Part shown: positions 1 through 6,419 of the stretch, piece after piece
How the letters are laid out: every line of letters begins with the position of its first letter
Numbering within the stretch: the first letter of the stretch is position 1
DNA from: Ruminococcus sp. UBA3387
GTDB taxonomy: Bacteria; Bacillota; Clostridia; Oscillospirales; Ruminococcaceae
Direction: 5' to 3'
Assembly (NCBI GenBank): GCA_002358895.1
Contig: DEPR01000074.1
Coordinates: 14,834 to 21,336, forward strand
DNA: 6,503 nt
Made by a program: the position numbers and the translations under genes
The notes under the pieces: generated by a model
The model's database searches: none
The model's input: only the letters and a program-made list of their open reading frames with translations
What the model was told of the DNA's origin: nothing

Positions 1-597
1 AGCTTTGAGCTTTCTGAACGTGATTTTTACGATGCATCGTTTTCCACCAAGACTACAGACCCTGAAAAAAGCATCATAGCCGTCGGTGATGAAATCTGCA
101 GGCAACTTGAACAGGCAGGTATTCCATACATTCACGACACCCTTGTTCACGATTACCCCAGCTACAACGGCTCTTATCAATCAAGCCGTGAAACTGTTCA
201 GAGAATCTTAGCAGAATATCCATCAATCAAAATTGTGCTGGACATACACCGTGACGGAATTGAGCGTGAGGACGGCACAAGACTTTCACCTGTTGCTGAA
301 ATCAATGGCAAAAAGGCTGCACAGATTATGATTATTTCAGGCTGTGATGACGGTACAATGAATATGCCTGATTATCTGAAAAACTTTCATTTTGCATCTC
401 ATCTTCAGTCAAAGCTGGAGAGTAATTATAAAGGCTTAACGAGACCTGTATTATTTGATTATCGTTTTTACAACCAGGATTTAACCACAGGCTCACTGCT
501 CATTGAAGTGGGAAGCCACGGCAACTCACTTGACCAGGTTAAATACTCAGGTGAGCTTATCGGCAAGGTGCTTGCACAGATTATTCAGGGTGAATAG
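1..597 (+). CDS. spoIIP: Stage II sporulation protein P (SpoIIP), 3' part; 5' end outside window
   Basis: The frame is open from base 1 to TAG at 595-597, giving the last 198 residues. SpoIIP is a zinc-dependent peptidoglycan amidase/endopeptidase that, with SpoIID and SpoIIM, drives membrane migration during engulfment of the forespore. Family hallmarks, numbered in the visible fragment, are the HDTLVHDYPSYNGSY block (45-59), followed by SSRETV; the DIHRDG block (81-86); INGKKAAQIM; and a C-terminal TTGSLLIEVGSHGNS block. In that last block Glu169 is the likely catalytic/metal-site acid, by analogy with AmiC/LytC-type amidases. The N-terminal membrane anchor and the first zinc-binding His motif lie upstream of the window. 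An internal GTG at 235 (codon 79) is not a start, because homology runs well upstream of it. No U-tailed terminator follows, so read-through into spoIIID is possible. The family assignment is confident; residue roles come from family knowledge. Confidence 0.92.
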   Translation, partial: SFELSERDFYDASFSTKTTDPEKSIIAVGDEICRQLEQAGIPYIHDTLVHDYPSYNGSYQSSRETVQRILAEYPSIKIVLDIHRDGIEREDGTRLSPVAEINGKKAAQIMIISGCDDGTMNMPDYLKNFHFASHLQSKLESNYKGLTRPVLFDYRFYNQDLTTGSLLIEVGSHGNSLDQVKYSGELIGKVLAQIIQGE

Positions 598-629
598 CCG
601 TCATTAATATCAATTTATCTGCATATATT

Positions 630-656
630 TTTGTATGGCAATAAAAGCCATACAAA
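630..656 (+). promoter_or_regulatory. Perfect 10-bp inverted repeat upstream of spoIIID, with a sigma-E-like -10 in one arm
   Basis: The arms TTTGTATGGC (630-639) and GCCATACAAA (647-656) are perfect reverse complements around the 7-nt loop AATAAAA. No T-run follows on either strand, so this is not a standard intrinsic terminator. The right arm contains CATACAAA (649-656), one base from the sigma-E -10 consensus CATACAnT. A start about 7 nt downstream would leave a short leader before the spoIIID ribosome site. No -35 at normal spacing is obvious: the closest match, GCATATA at 621-627, is 21 nt away, which is too far. A promoter or operator role is inference; the palindrome itself is certain. 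Confidence 0.4.
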
Positions 657-687
657 TCTACAGTACTGGAAGGGATTGAACACCAAA

Positions 688-957
688 ATGATTCAAACCG
701 ACAAAGAACGCTCGGTAGTTCTTGGTGAATACATGGTATGTCATCGGGCTACTGTCAGAGCTACTGCCAAGGAATTCGGTATCAGCAAATCCACCGTCCA
801 CAAGGACCTTACTGACCGTCTTCCGAAAACATCTCCTCAGCTTTACAAGCAGGTAAAAGAACTGCTTGAAGTAAACAAGAGAGAACGCCACATAAGAGGA
901 GGGCTTGCTACTAAGCACAAATATGAGGAACAAAACAAATTATCCGTATCCTGCTGA
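688..957 (+). CDS. spoIIID: Stage III sporulation transcriptional regulator SpoIIID
   Basis: This is a small DNA-binding regulator (89 aa; Bacillus subtilis SpoIIID is 93 aa). In the mother cell it activates or represses many sigma-E-dependent genes and helps switch on sigma-K. The helix-turn-helix is clear at about residues 22-41, with AKEFGISKSTVHKDL matching the family almost exactly. It is followed by DRLPKTSPQLYKQVKELL and the basic RHIRGGLATKHKY tail that contacts DNA in known SpoIIID. I chose ATG 688 because family homology starts there (MIQTDKERS) and GGAAGGGA lies at 668-675. The gap to the ATG is 12-13 nt, slightly long. An in-frame TTG at 631 would add 19 unconserved residues and sits inside an inverted repeat, so I rejected it. 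The gene ends in tandem stops, TGA then TAA (955-960). It lies 90 nt after spoIIP, which suggests joint use in the mother-cell programme. Confidence 0.95.
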   Translation: MIQTDKERSVVLGEYMVCHRATVRATAKEFGISKSTVHKDLTDRLPKTSPQLYKQVKELLEVNKRERHIRGGLATKHKYEEQNKLSVSC

Positions 958-983
958 TAACGGAGATTTAAAATCCCATACAT

Positions 984-1017
984 AAAGCTGTATCTTCTGA
1001 CAAGGATACAGCTTTTT
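984..1017 (+). terminator. Intrinsic terminator of spoIIID
   Basis: An 11-bp perfect stem, AAAGCTGTATC (984-994) with GATACAGCTTT (1005-1015), encloses the 10-nt loop 995-1004 and runs into a T-tract ending at 1017. It lies 27 nt after the spoIIID stop and separates the sporulation gene from the independently promoted carboxypeptidase. Confidence 0.85.
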
Positions 1018-1032
1018 CTGCTTTTGTCGCCC

Positions 1033-1061
1033 TTGATTTTAAAGGGAAATTATGTTATACT
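1033..1061 (+). promoter_or_regulatory. Sigma-A-type promoter with extended -10 for the VanY-like gene
   Basis: TTGATT (1033-1038) lies 17 nt upstream of TATACT (1056-1061), and a TG at 1053-1054 supplies an extended -10. Transcription would start near 1068, giving a leader of about 38 nt before ATG 1106. The -10 matches consensus at 5 of 6 positions and the -35 at 4 of 6. Its place between the spoIIID terminator and the next gene supports it. Confidence 0.65.
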
Positions 1062-1080
1062 TTAATCATCAGAATTAAAG
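1060..1080 (+). repeat. 7-bp inverted repeat across the predicted transcription start
   Basis: CTTTAAT (1060-1066) and ATTAAAG (1074-1080) are perfect reverse complements separated by 7 nt. The left arm overlaps the -10 and the centre sits at the predicted start site, where a repressor operator would lie. The arms are AT-rich and short, so chance is a real alternative. Confidence 0.35.
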
Positions 1081-1105
1081 GATGTTTAAAGCAGAGGAAA
1101 TATAT

Positions 1106-1924
1106 ATGGATAATTTCAATAACACGCATATCCCTGACGAAGAACTGAGACGACGTCAGCTACAAAGGGCAAGACAACGCAGACTTGAACAACAGCGACG
1201 GGACCGTCAGCAGGCTATTATTTTTCTTATAGTTGTGGGACTGATAATTGTTGGAGCTGTTATATTCCTTGTCAGCAAAGCATTAAACAAGGAAGACGAC
1301 TCATCAGCTGAAAGCAAGGTTGACATTGTTTCATCTTCGCAGACTGAAGAAAGCTCTGTACAATTGGAAGAAAGCTCTGAAGCCGGTCCTGAAATCGTAA
1401 CAAAAGACGGTCTGACTTATGTCAACGGAATACTTATTACAAACAAGAGCTATAGTCTGCCAAAGGACTATGACCCGGGACTTGACAAAGAGGCATTTGC
1501 CGCTTTTGAGGATATGATTGCAGGTGCATCAGCAGACGGTGTTTCTATATACCTCTGCTCAGGCTACAGAAGCTACGCAGACCAGGAATACCAGCACAAT
1601 GTGCACGTACAAAACAAAGGACAGGCAGAAGCTGACAAGGTATCTGCTCGCCCAGGCCACTCCGAGCATCAGACGGGGCTTGCTTTTGACGTGAACTGGA
1701 CTGATATGAGCTTTGCTGACACCAAAGAAGGCAAATGGCTTGCAGAACATTGCAGTGAATACGGCTTCATTCTTCGTTATCCTGAAGATAAGGAAGATAT
1801 CACAGGCTTTTCCTATGAACCCTGGCACGTTAGATATTTAGGTTTGGAGCTTGCAAAGGAAGTTACCGAAAGTGGACTTTGCCTTGAAGAATATTTAGGC
1901 ATAACATCAGAATATAAAGAATAA
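1106..1924 (+). CDS. Membrane-anchored VanY/M15B-family D-alanyl-D-alanine carboxypeptidase
   Basis: This is a 272-residue zinc carboxypeptidase of peptidase family M15B that removes the terminal D-Ala (or, in LdcB-like members, an L,D-linked residue) from peptidoglycan stem peptides outside the cell. The order is: Arg/Gln-rich cytoplasmic tail (about 11-36), one transmembrane helix (about 37-57), Ser/Glu-rich linker (about 62-95), catalytic domain. Catalytic signatures are CSGYRSY; SEHQTGLAFD, with zinc ligands His188 and Asp195; and EPWHVRYLG, with catalytic Glu238 and zinc ligand His241. All key residues are present. ATG 1106 is preferred because AGAGG (1093-1097) sits 8 nt upstream. The earlier in-frame ATG at 1082 has its only purine run directly abutting it. 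The gene has its own promoter and terminator. No vanA/vanH/vanX-type gene lies nearby, so a general wall-maturation role is more likely than glycopeptide resistance. The D,D versus L,D specificity cannot be settled from sequence alone. Confidence 0.88.
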   Translation: MDNFNNTHIPDEELRRRQLQRARQRRLEQQRRDRQQAIIFLIVVGLIIVGAVIFLVSKALNKEDDSSAESKVDIVSSSQTEESSVQLEESSEAGPEIVTKDGLTYVNGILITNKSYSLPKDYDPGLDKEAFAAFEDMIAGASADGVSIYLCSGYRSYADQEYQHNVHVQNKGQAEADKVSARPGHSEHQTGLAFDVNWTDMSFADTKEGKWLAEHCSEYGFILRYPEDKEDITGFSYEPWHVRYLGLELAKEVTESGLCLEEYLGITSEYKE

Positions 1925-1947
1925 AAAGAGAGGCAAAACCTCTCTTT
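1925..1947. terminator. Bidirectional intrinsic terminator between convergent genes
   Basis: The 9-bp perfect stem AAAGAGAGG (1925-1933) / CCTCTCTTT (1939-1947) has a 5-nt loop. On the plus strand a run of T follows to 1950; on the minus strand CCTCTC runs into TTTTTAT. It fills the 24-nt gap between the VanY-like stop (1922-1924) and the pullulanase stop (1949-1951), so one hairpin can end both transcripts. Confidence 0.85.
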
Positions 1948-1948
1948 T

Positions 1949-3910
1949 TTATTTATCTTTTATTTTTTTAAGCACTATTGCTGAAATCGGTGGGATTTTT
2001 AAACCACCACTAAGTGGGAACTTATTCATTTTGCCGTTCCCATTCAGTCTTATATAGTATTTGCCTTCAGGAACGTTCACCCATTTTTCCTCATCATAAG
2101 GATTAAACACAATAAACAAGCCCTCAGTTTCGTTTTCCAGCGAATACGCAATCAGATTATTATCGCCAGTATCGTGGAATTTCAGGCATCTTCCCACGTC
2201 CTCTTTTGTCCTGAGACGCAAAAGGGGACTGTTTTTTCTCAGATTGATAAGTGCTTTATAATACCTGAACACTTCTATATTTTCAGCCTTTTCATTCCAC
2301 TTTACTGCGTTGGTATAGTCAGGTGCATTATAGCTATCGTGGCTGAAAATATTATGGTCGTTGGGCTGTTCGCCCTCTTTCAATATACGAGGCTTTGAAC
2401 GGAGAAAATCCTGTCCCAGCTGAATAAACGGAACACCCTGGGAAAGCATAAGGATTGCCGCTGCCAGCTTGTCCATTTTCACTCTGTCCTCACGGCTTCT
2501 GTCCTTAGCCGAAATAGCCAGCTTGTCCCACAAGGTATTATTATCGTGAGCTTCACAATAGTTTATTGCCTGTGTCGGTTCAAACGCCCAACAAGCATCC
2601 TTTGCATCATTAAGCTGCCAATGTGGCACAGAGCCTACGATACCTCTCTTCAGCACTGCTGAAAAATCCCTGTTGCCATTGACATACCCCTGGTCATAAA
2701 CGTTAAATGTCCCACCCTTTATTGCATCACGAAGATTATCGTTGAAAAGTCCCACTCTGCCGAAGCTATAGGAATTGAATTTCATTGACAGTTTATCGTA
2801 AGGAATTCCCGGTGTTCCACCTGCCCAGCCTTCACCATACATAAGCAACGACGGGTCAAACTTGTTCAGTTCATCTCTGATAATATTCACCGTTTCTATA
2901 TCGTGAAGTCCCATAAGGTCAAATCTGAATCCGTCAAGCTTATACTCCGTAGCAAGATATTTCAAGGAATTTATCATAAATCTTCTCATCATAAGATGAT
3001 TTGACGCTGTTTCATTACCACAGCCTGAGCCGTTTGATAACTTACCGTCTTTAGTAAGTCTGTGATAATAATTAGGAAAAGATTTATGAAAAGCCGACTC
3101 CTCAGTAAAATAGGTATGATTATAAACCACGTCCATTATTACTCCGATACCGTTCTTATGAAGTGCCATTATAAGCTGTTTGAACTCATTTATACGGCGT
3201 CTTGGGTCGGTAGCGTCAGTCGAATATGAGCCTTCAAGACAATTATAATTCTTCGGGTCATAGCCCCAGTTATACTGAGCCTTATGTGGTTTGCTTTCGT
3301 CCACTGTTGCATAATCAAACACAGGCAAAAGCTGAACGTGGGTAACCCCCAGCTCTTTCAAGTGGTCAAGGCAGGTTGTAACATTCTCATACTTCGTGCC
3401 GATTTCGGTAAATGCAAGGAACTTTCCCTTATTCCAATAAGGTACGCCACTCGAGCTATCAGCTGAAAAGTCCCTGACGTGGCACTCATATATTACTGCA
3501 TCACAGGCAGAATTGCATATTGGTCTCGGGGTACTGTCCCAGCCACAGGGGTTGGTTTTTGACATATCCACAACAGCACCTCTGTTGCCGTTTACACCAC
3601 AGGCTTTTGCATATATATCAATAGTTTCATATCTTGTTTTATGGTCAAACTCATAGGTAAAAGTATAGAAATCCCCGTCAATATCTCTCAACAGTTCCAC
3701 AAACCATACACCGTGCATATGTCTTTCCAGAGGTAGTGTTTCAATAAGATTATCCCCTTCACCGTCTGTATACAGATTAAGATAAACAGCCGTTGCAAGG
3801 GGCGACCAGGTACGGAACTGTGTTTTTCCGTCCACAAAAACAACGCCCAGGTCGTTTCCGTCATAGGCGTTATCTCTATCAAATTGCTCATAATCCGTGA
3901 TTTTATACAT
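1949..3910 (-). CDS. pulA: Type I pullulanase (glycogen/starch debranching enzyme), probably cytoplasmic
   Basis: This 653-residue GH13 enzyme hydrolyses alpha-1,6 branch linkages in pullulan, glycogen fragments and branched maltodextrins. An N-terminal CBM48-like beta domain (about 15-110, including FRTWSPLATAVYLNLY) precedes the catalytic barrel. The type I signature YNWGYDP is at 213-219. The four GH13 regions are DVVYNH (260-265), GFRFDLMG (327-334, nucleophile Asp331), YGEGW (358-362, acid/base Glu360) and EAHDN (453-457, stabiliser Asp456). A C-terminal beta domain with FIVFNPYDEE ends the protein. No signal peptide or anchor is visible, so it should act inside the cell on glycogen or imported maltodextrins. 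It is somewhat shorter than B. subtilis AmyX (about 718 aa) but has all motifs. ATG 3910 has AGGGG 8 nt upstream. It is the last gene of the operon, 14 nt after psd. Linear dextrin-type specificity against limit dextrins cannot be read from sequence. Confidence 0.95.
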   Translation of the reverse strand: MYKITDYEQFDRDNAYDGNDLGVVFVDGKTQFRTWSPLATAVYLNLYTDGEGDNLIETLPLERHMHGVWFVELLRDIDGDFYTFTYEFDHKTRYETIDIYAKACGVNGNRGAVVDMSKTNPCGWDSTPRPICNSACDAVIYECHVRDFSADSSSGVPYWNKGKFLAFTEIGTKYENVTTCLDHLKELGVTHVQLLPVFDYATVDESKPHKAQYNWGYDPKNYNCLEGSYSTDATDPRRRINEFKQLIMALHKNGIGVIMDVVYNHTYFTEESAFHKSFPNYYHRLTKDGKLSNGSGCGNETASNHLMMRRFMINSLKYLATEYKLDGFRFDLMGLHDIETVNIIRDELNKFDPSLLMYGEGWAGGTPGIPYDKLSMKFNSYSFGRVGLFNDNLRDAIKGGTFNVYDQGYVNGNRDFSAVLKRGIVGSVPHWQLNDAKDACWAFEPTQAINYCEAHDNNTLWDKLAISAKDRSREDRVKMDKLAAAILMLSQGVPFIQLGQDFLRSKPRILKEGEQPNDHNIFSHDSYNAPDYTNAVKWNEKAENIEVFRYYKALINLRKNSPLLRLRTKEDVGRCLKFHDTGDNNLIAYSLENETEGLFIVFNPYDEEKWVNVPEGKYYIRLNGNGKMNKFPLSGGLKIPPISAIVLKKIKDK

Positions 3911-3924
3911 TAATTATTCCCCTA

Positions 3925-4794
3925 TCAGACATTTGCTTCCCCAAGGGCTTCCCCTTGTTTTACCTTTGTTTCAAAGTCCTCTTTTGTATTTTCAAACAGA
4001 TCGGCAGATACATTTACTTTATCCTGCTCAAGCAACAGAATAATTGTTGAGCCACCGAACTCAAAATACCCTTTTTCTTCCCCTCTTGTTACTCTGCATA
4101 CATCTTTATGTGCATTGGTTATCTTACCTACAAGCAATGCACCCACTTCCATTTGTATCACATCACCGAAGTTATCACTTCTTATCATTGTATACTCTCT
4201 GGAATTTTCCTTGTAAACAGGGATATATTCTGACACAACAGGATTAACTGTATGAAGCATACCGTTTATAGAACGATTATGGCTCTTTATGCCGTTACAA
4301 GGGTAACAATATCTATGATAATCGTCCACCGACAAACGTATTATCAAGGCTGTACCTCCCTCATAGCGTTTTGCAAGCTTACTGTCTCTCAGAAGCGAGG
4401 CTACAGAATACACAGAGTTTTTCACAGTAAATCTGCTGTCAGCTGTTATCCTGTAGGCTGAAACCTTTCCGTCAGAAGGTGATATAAGAATATTATCGTC
4501 TTTTGTAACAAAACGCTTGTCTGCCTTTATTTTTCTTGTAAAAAAGTCGTTAAACGAAACATACTCCTTATCCTCATATTCAGACATATCTATATTGTTT
4601 TTGTCTGCAAACCATTTAACAGCCTTTGCAGACAATTCACTTTCAAGGACAATTCTTCCGACTTTGGAAAACACGGGATTGCACAAAAATTTCATCAAAG
4701 CTCGTCCAACAACAGACTCATATGCATCGGCAAGAAATCTGTCCTGCTCTGTAGTATGCTCATATTCATTTCCCAGTCGGTCTCGGTATTTCAT
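3925..4794 (-). CDS. psd: Phosphatidylserine decarboxylase proenzyme
   Basis: Psd converts phosphatidylserine to phosphatidylethanolamine at the membrane, using a pyruvoyl group made by self-cleavage. The 289-residue product has the conserved FNDFFTRK segment (81-88), SPSDGKV with Asp108 of the self-cleavage charge relay, DDYHRYCYP with His160, LHTVNP with His181, and FGGST (246-250). In FGGST, cleavage between Gly248 and Ser249 would yield a long beta chain and a short alpha chain of about 41 residues. GGST in place of the enterobacterial LGST fits the clostridial class of the family. The start ATG at 4794 has GGAG 7 nt upstream. It lies 11 nt after pssA, whose product is its substrate, so the two form a complete PE pathway from CDP-diacylglycerol. 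Confidence 0.95.
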   Translation of the reverse strand: MKYRDRLGNEYEHTTEQDRFLADAYESVVGRALMKFLCNPVFSKVGRIVLESELSAKAVKWFADKNNIDMSEYEDKEYVSFNDFFTRKIKADKRFVTKDDNILISPSDGKVSAYRITADSRFTVKNSVYSVASLLRDSKLAKRYEGGTALIIRLSVDDYHRYCYPCNGIKSHNRSINGMLHTVNPVVSEYIPVYKENSREYTMIRSDNFGDVIQMEVGALLVGKITNAHKDVCRVTRGEEKGYFEFGGSTIILLLEQDKVNVSADLFENTKEDFETKVKQGEALGEANV

Positions 4795-4801
4795 TGTTTA
4801 A

Positions 4802-4808
4802 CTCCTTA
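4802..4808 (-). promoter_or_regulatory. psd ribosome binding site abutting the pssA stop codon
   Basis: On the minus strand the pssA stop TAA runs directly into GGAG, then a 7-nt spacer and the psd ATG. Ribosomes ending pssA therefore stop on the psd initiation region, consistent with coupled translation of the two enzymes of one pathway. Confidence 0.7.
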
Positions 4809-5441
4809 TATCTTATTGTTTACTTTAAGATAACCAAACACAATAATTATTCCCATTGTAAACAGCACTAAAATGCCTTTTACTGACAATTTTTTAACAT
4901 TGATATTCAGCACAAACAGAACTGAAATCAAAATCATAAGTCCCTGAAAAACATAAGGGAAAATATTACCGGGAATGTTCTGACGTCCAAGGTAAAGCAG
5001 TGGCAACAGAATTGCAACAGTTGTTACGGGCAAGCCCTGATACGATTTTCTCACTTCCGTTGTATTTCTCTGACGTTCTTCTTCCATAACATTGAAATAG
5101 CCAAGTCTTATTACAGCACCGAGAACAATCATTATTGCTGACACAATACCCAGACCATAATTAAGTCCATAACTATATCCCATTACTGCAGGGAACACGC
5201 CAAAGCACACCAGATCGCAAAGCGAATCAATCTGGATTCCGAATACCTTTTCGTGCTCTGTACGATTTTTCATTGCTCTTGCAATCTTCCCGTCAAACAA
5301 ATCACACACGCCGGAAAACAGCAGGCAGAGAAACGCAATAGAAGTAGCCTGACCGTGTTCAATAACCCGTGTAATTCCAAACACGGCACTTGCAAGCCCC
5401 AGATATGTAAGAATTACCGAATAATTATAAAATCCTATCAT
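4806..5441 (-). CDS. pssA: CDP-diacylglycerol--serine O-phosphatidyltransferase (phosphatidylserine synthase)
   Basis: This integral membrane CDP-alcohol phosphatidyltransferase makes phosphatidylserine and CMP from CDP-diacylglycerol and L-serine. The signature is clear in the 211-residue protein: CDLFDGKIAR (Asp47, Asp50, Gly51, Ala54, Arg55), then GIQIDSLCD (Gly68, Asp72, Asp76). These Asp residues bind the metal and the CDP moiety. The spacer between Arg55 and Gly68 is 12 residues (including RTEHEK), longer than the usual 8. Several hydrophobic helices fill the rest (about 8-24, 34-46, 96-112, 140-152, 162-180, 187-205), and a loop has RKSYQGLPVT. The ATG at 5441 follows AAAGGGGAG (5454-5462) with a 12-nt gap, a little long; an in-frame TAA at 5451-5453 rules out a longer protein. 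Being followed immediately by psd confirms serine rather than glycerol or inositol as the alcohol. Confidence 0.93.
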   Translation of the reverse strand: MIGFYNYSVILTYLGLASAVFGITRVIEHGQATSIAFLCLLFSGVCDLFDGKIARAMKNRTEHEKVFGIQIDSLCDLVCFGVFPAVMGYSYGLNYGLGIVSAIMIVLGAVIRLGYFNVMEEERQRNTTEVRKSYQGLPVTTVAILLPLLYLGRQNIPGNIFPYVFQGLMILISVLFVLNINVKKLSVKGILVLFTMGIIIVFGYLKVNNKI

Positions 5442-5465
5442 TTTTATTTTTTACTCCCCTTTGAG

Positions 5466-6419
5466 TTAACCTGAAATCATACCCACAAGATAAATTGCAC
5501 CGTATCCAATTACAAGCTGGATAATAACAAATCTTATAACTACCTGTGTATCAGACCAGCCCAGCTTCTTTCTTGCGTGGTCGTGCAATGGTGTACGGAT
5601 ATTTTCCATAAAAGTCTTGCTTTTGAGCACTCGTCTTACTGCAAGCTTTACAAGTCCCAGTCCGCCATCAAGAATAAGAACTATTGCAAGTGGTATAAAC
5701 ATAACAGGACGTCCTGTCTGCATTGCTGTCAATGCAAGGAACACTCCGATTGCACGGGAGCCTGCATCGCCCATAAGTAGCTTGCTTGGTGAGGCATTAT
5801 ACCAGAGATACGCAAGCAATGTCATTATCATAACCATATTCACCAGACCATATCCGAAGCCCAGCATATTAATCAGCAGTATTGTAACTACTGAAAGCGA
5901 GCCACAAAGCCCATCCACTCCGTCAGAGCAGTTTGTTACATTTATGCTTGCCCACACAAGGACTGCACCCAATACAAAGTACACAAACTTCGGCAGGTCA
6001 AGTGTCGTACCTAAAAAGCCGATTGATGTGCTGTTATGCAAAACAAAGTTAAGAGAGATACCTGCTGAAATAACCACATCGAGGAGACCTTTTTTCAGCT
6101 CACCCCAAGGCTTTTCAGCCGCATCATCAAGATAACCCGTAAGCATTGCACCATAAATAAGCACAAGATTTATAATTCTTTCAAGATTAAGAGGTACGAA
6201 CAATGCACAGGCAAGCACAAAGGCTGTTACAAAAACAAGCCCTGCACCTCTTGGCTTACCCTCAGACAAGGCACCGTTTACCGCAAACTCTCTGCCCTGA
6301 TCTTTAGGCAGAACACGCTTAAAGTATTTCAGCCCGAAAAAGGTCAGCATAAATGACCCGATTAAGGCTATGGTATATACTGCGCTGATATTAAAATCCT
6401 TCAACAAATAATAAAACAT
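5466..6419 (-). CDS. MraY/WecA-superfamily polyprenyl-phosphate phosphosugar transferase (MraY-like)
   Basis: This is a 317-residue polytopic membrane protein of the polyprenyl-phosphate N-acetylhexosamine-1-phosphate transferase superfamily. Members move a phospho-sugar from a UDP-sugar to undecaprenyl phosphate on the cytoplasmic face. Motifs match MraY in order: GYLDDA (95-100, Asp98/Asp99), NVTNCSDGVDG (160-170, matching the NAVNLTDGLDG type), LLMGDAGS (214-221, Asp218) and TPLHDH (276-281), then GWSDTQVVIRF as in MraY's GWSE..VV.RF. Two motifs diverge: KPRGAG (55-60) stands where MraY has PTMGG, and LHDH replaces the usual HHH. About ten hydrophobic helices are visible. It may be the cell's MraY or, more likely, a paralog making another lipid-linked sugar; substrate is unresolved. 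ATG 6419 is preceded by an in-frame TAA and a weak GGGA site 8 nt away. It is the first gene of the operon, 24 nt before pssA. Confidence 0.8.
   Translation of the reverse strand: MFYYLLKDFNISAVYTIALIGSFMLTFFGLKYFKRVLPKDQGREFAVNGALSEGKPRGAGLVFVTAFVLACALFVPLNLERIINLVLIYGAMLTGYLDDAAEKPWGELKKGLLDVVISAGISLNFVLHNSTSIGFLGTTLDLPKFVYFVLGAVLVWASINVTNCSDGVDGLCGSLSVVTILLINMLGFGYGLVNMVMIMTLLAYLWYNASPSKLLMGDAGSRAIGVFLALTAMQTGRPVMFIPLAIVLILDGGLGLVKLAVRRVLKSKTFMENIRTPLHDHARKKLGWSDTQVVIRFVIIQLVIGYGAIYLVGMISG

Noticed and set aside
630..656. A terminator after spoIIP.
   Set aside because: The hairpin is perfect but is followed by TCTACAG, with no T-run on either strand.
631..687. An upstream TTG start for SpoIIID that would add 19 residues.
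   Set aside because: The extra residues match nothing in the family and fall in the inverted repeat, and the known SpoIIID N-terminus aligns with the ATG at 688.
1082..1105. An earlier ATG for the VanY-like gene.
   Set aside because: Its purine-rich AAAGG touches the start codon with no spacer, whereas ATG 1106 has AGAGG at 8 nt.
1106..1924. A vancomycin-resistance (van) locus, suggested by the VanY-type enzyme.
   Set aside because: No ligase, dehydrogenase, VanX or two-component genes are in the window, and M15B carboxypeptidases are common housekeeping wall enzymes.
2468..2528. Two copies of GGACAAG (minus strand, 2468-2474 and 2522-2528), a SpoIIID-like binding word.
   Set aside because: Both are inside the pullulanase gene and encode Asp-Lys-Leu codons in conserved protein segments, so they are likely coincidental.
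5617..6135. A long plus-strand open frame (172 codons) opposite the MraY-like gene.
   Set aside because: It is antisense to a protein with clear conserved motifs, its translation looks like no protein family, and it has no convincing ribosome site.
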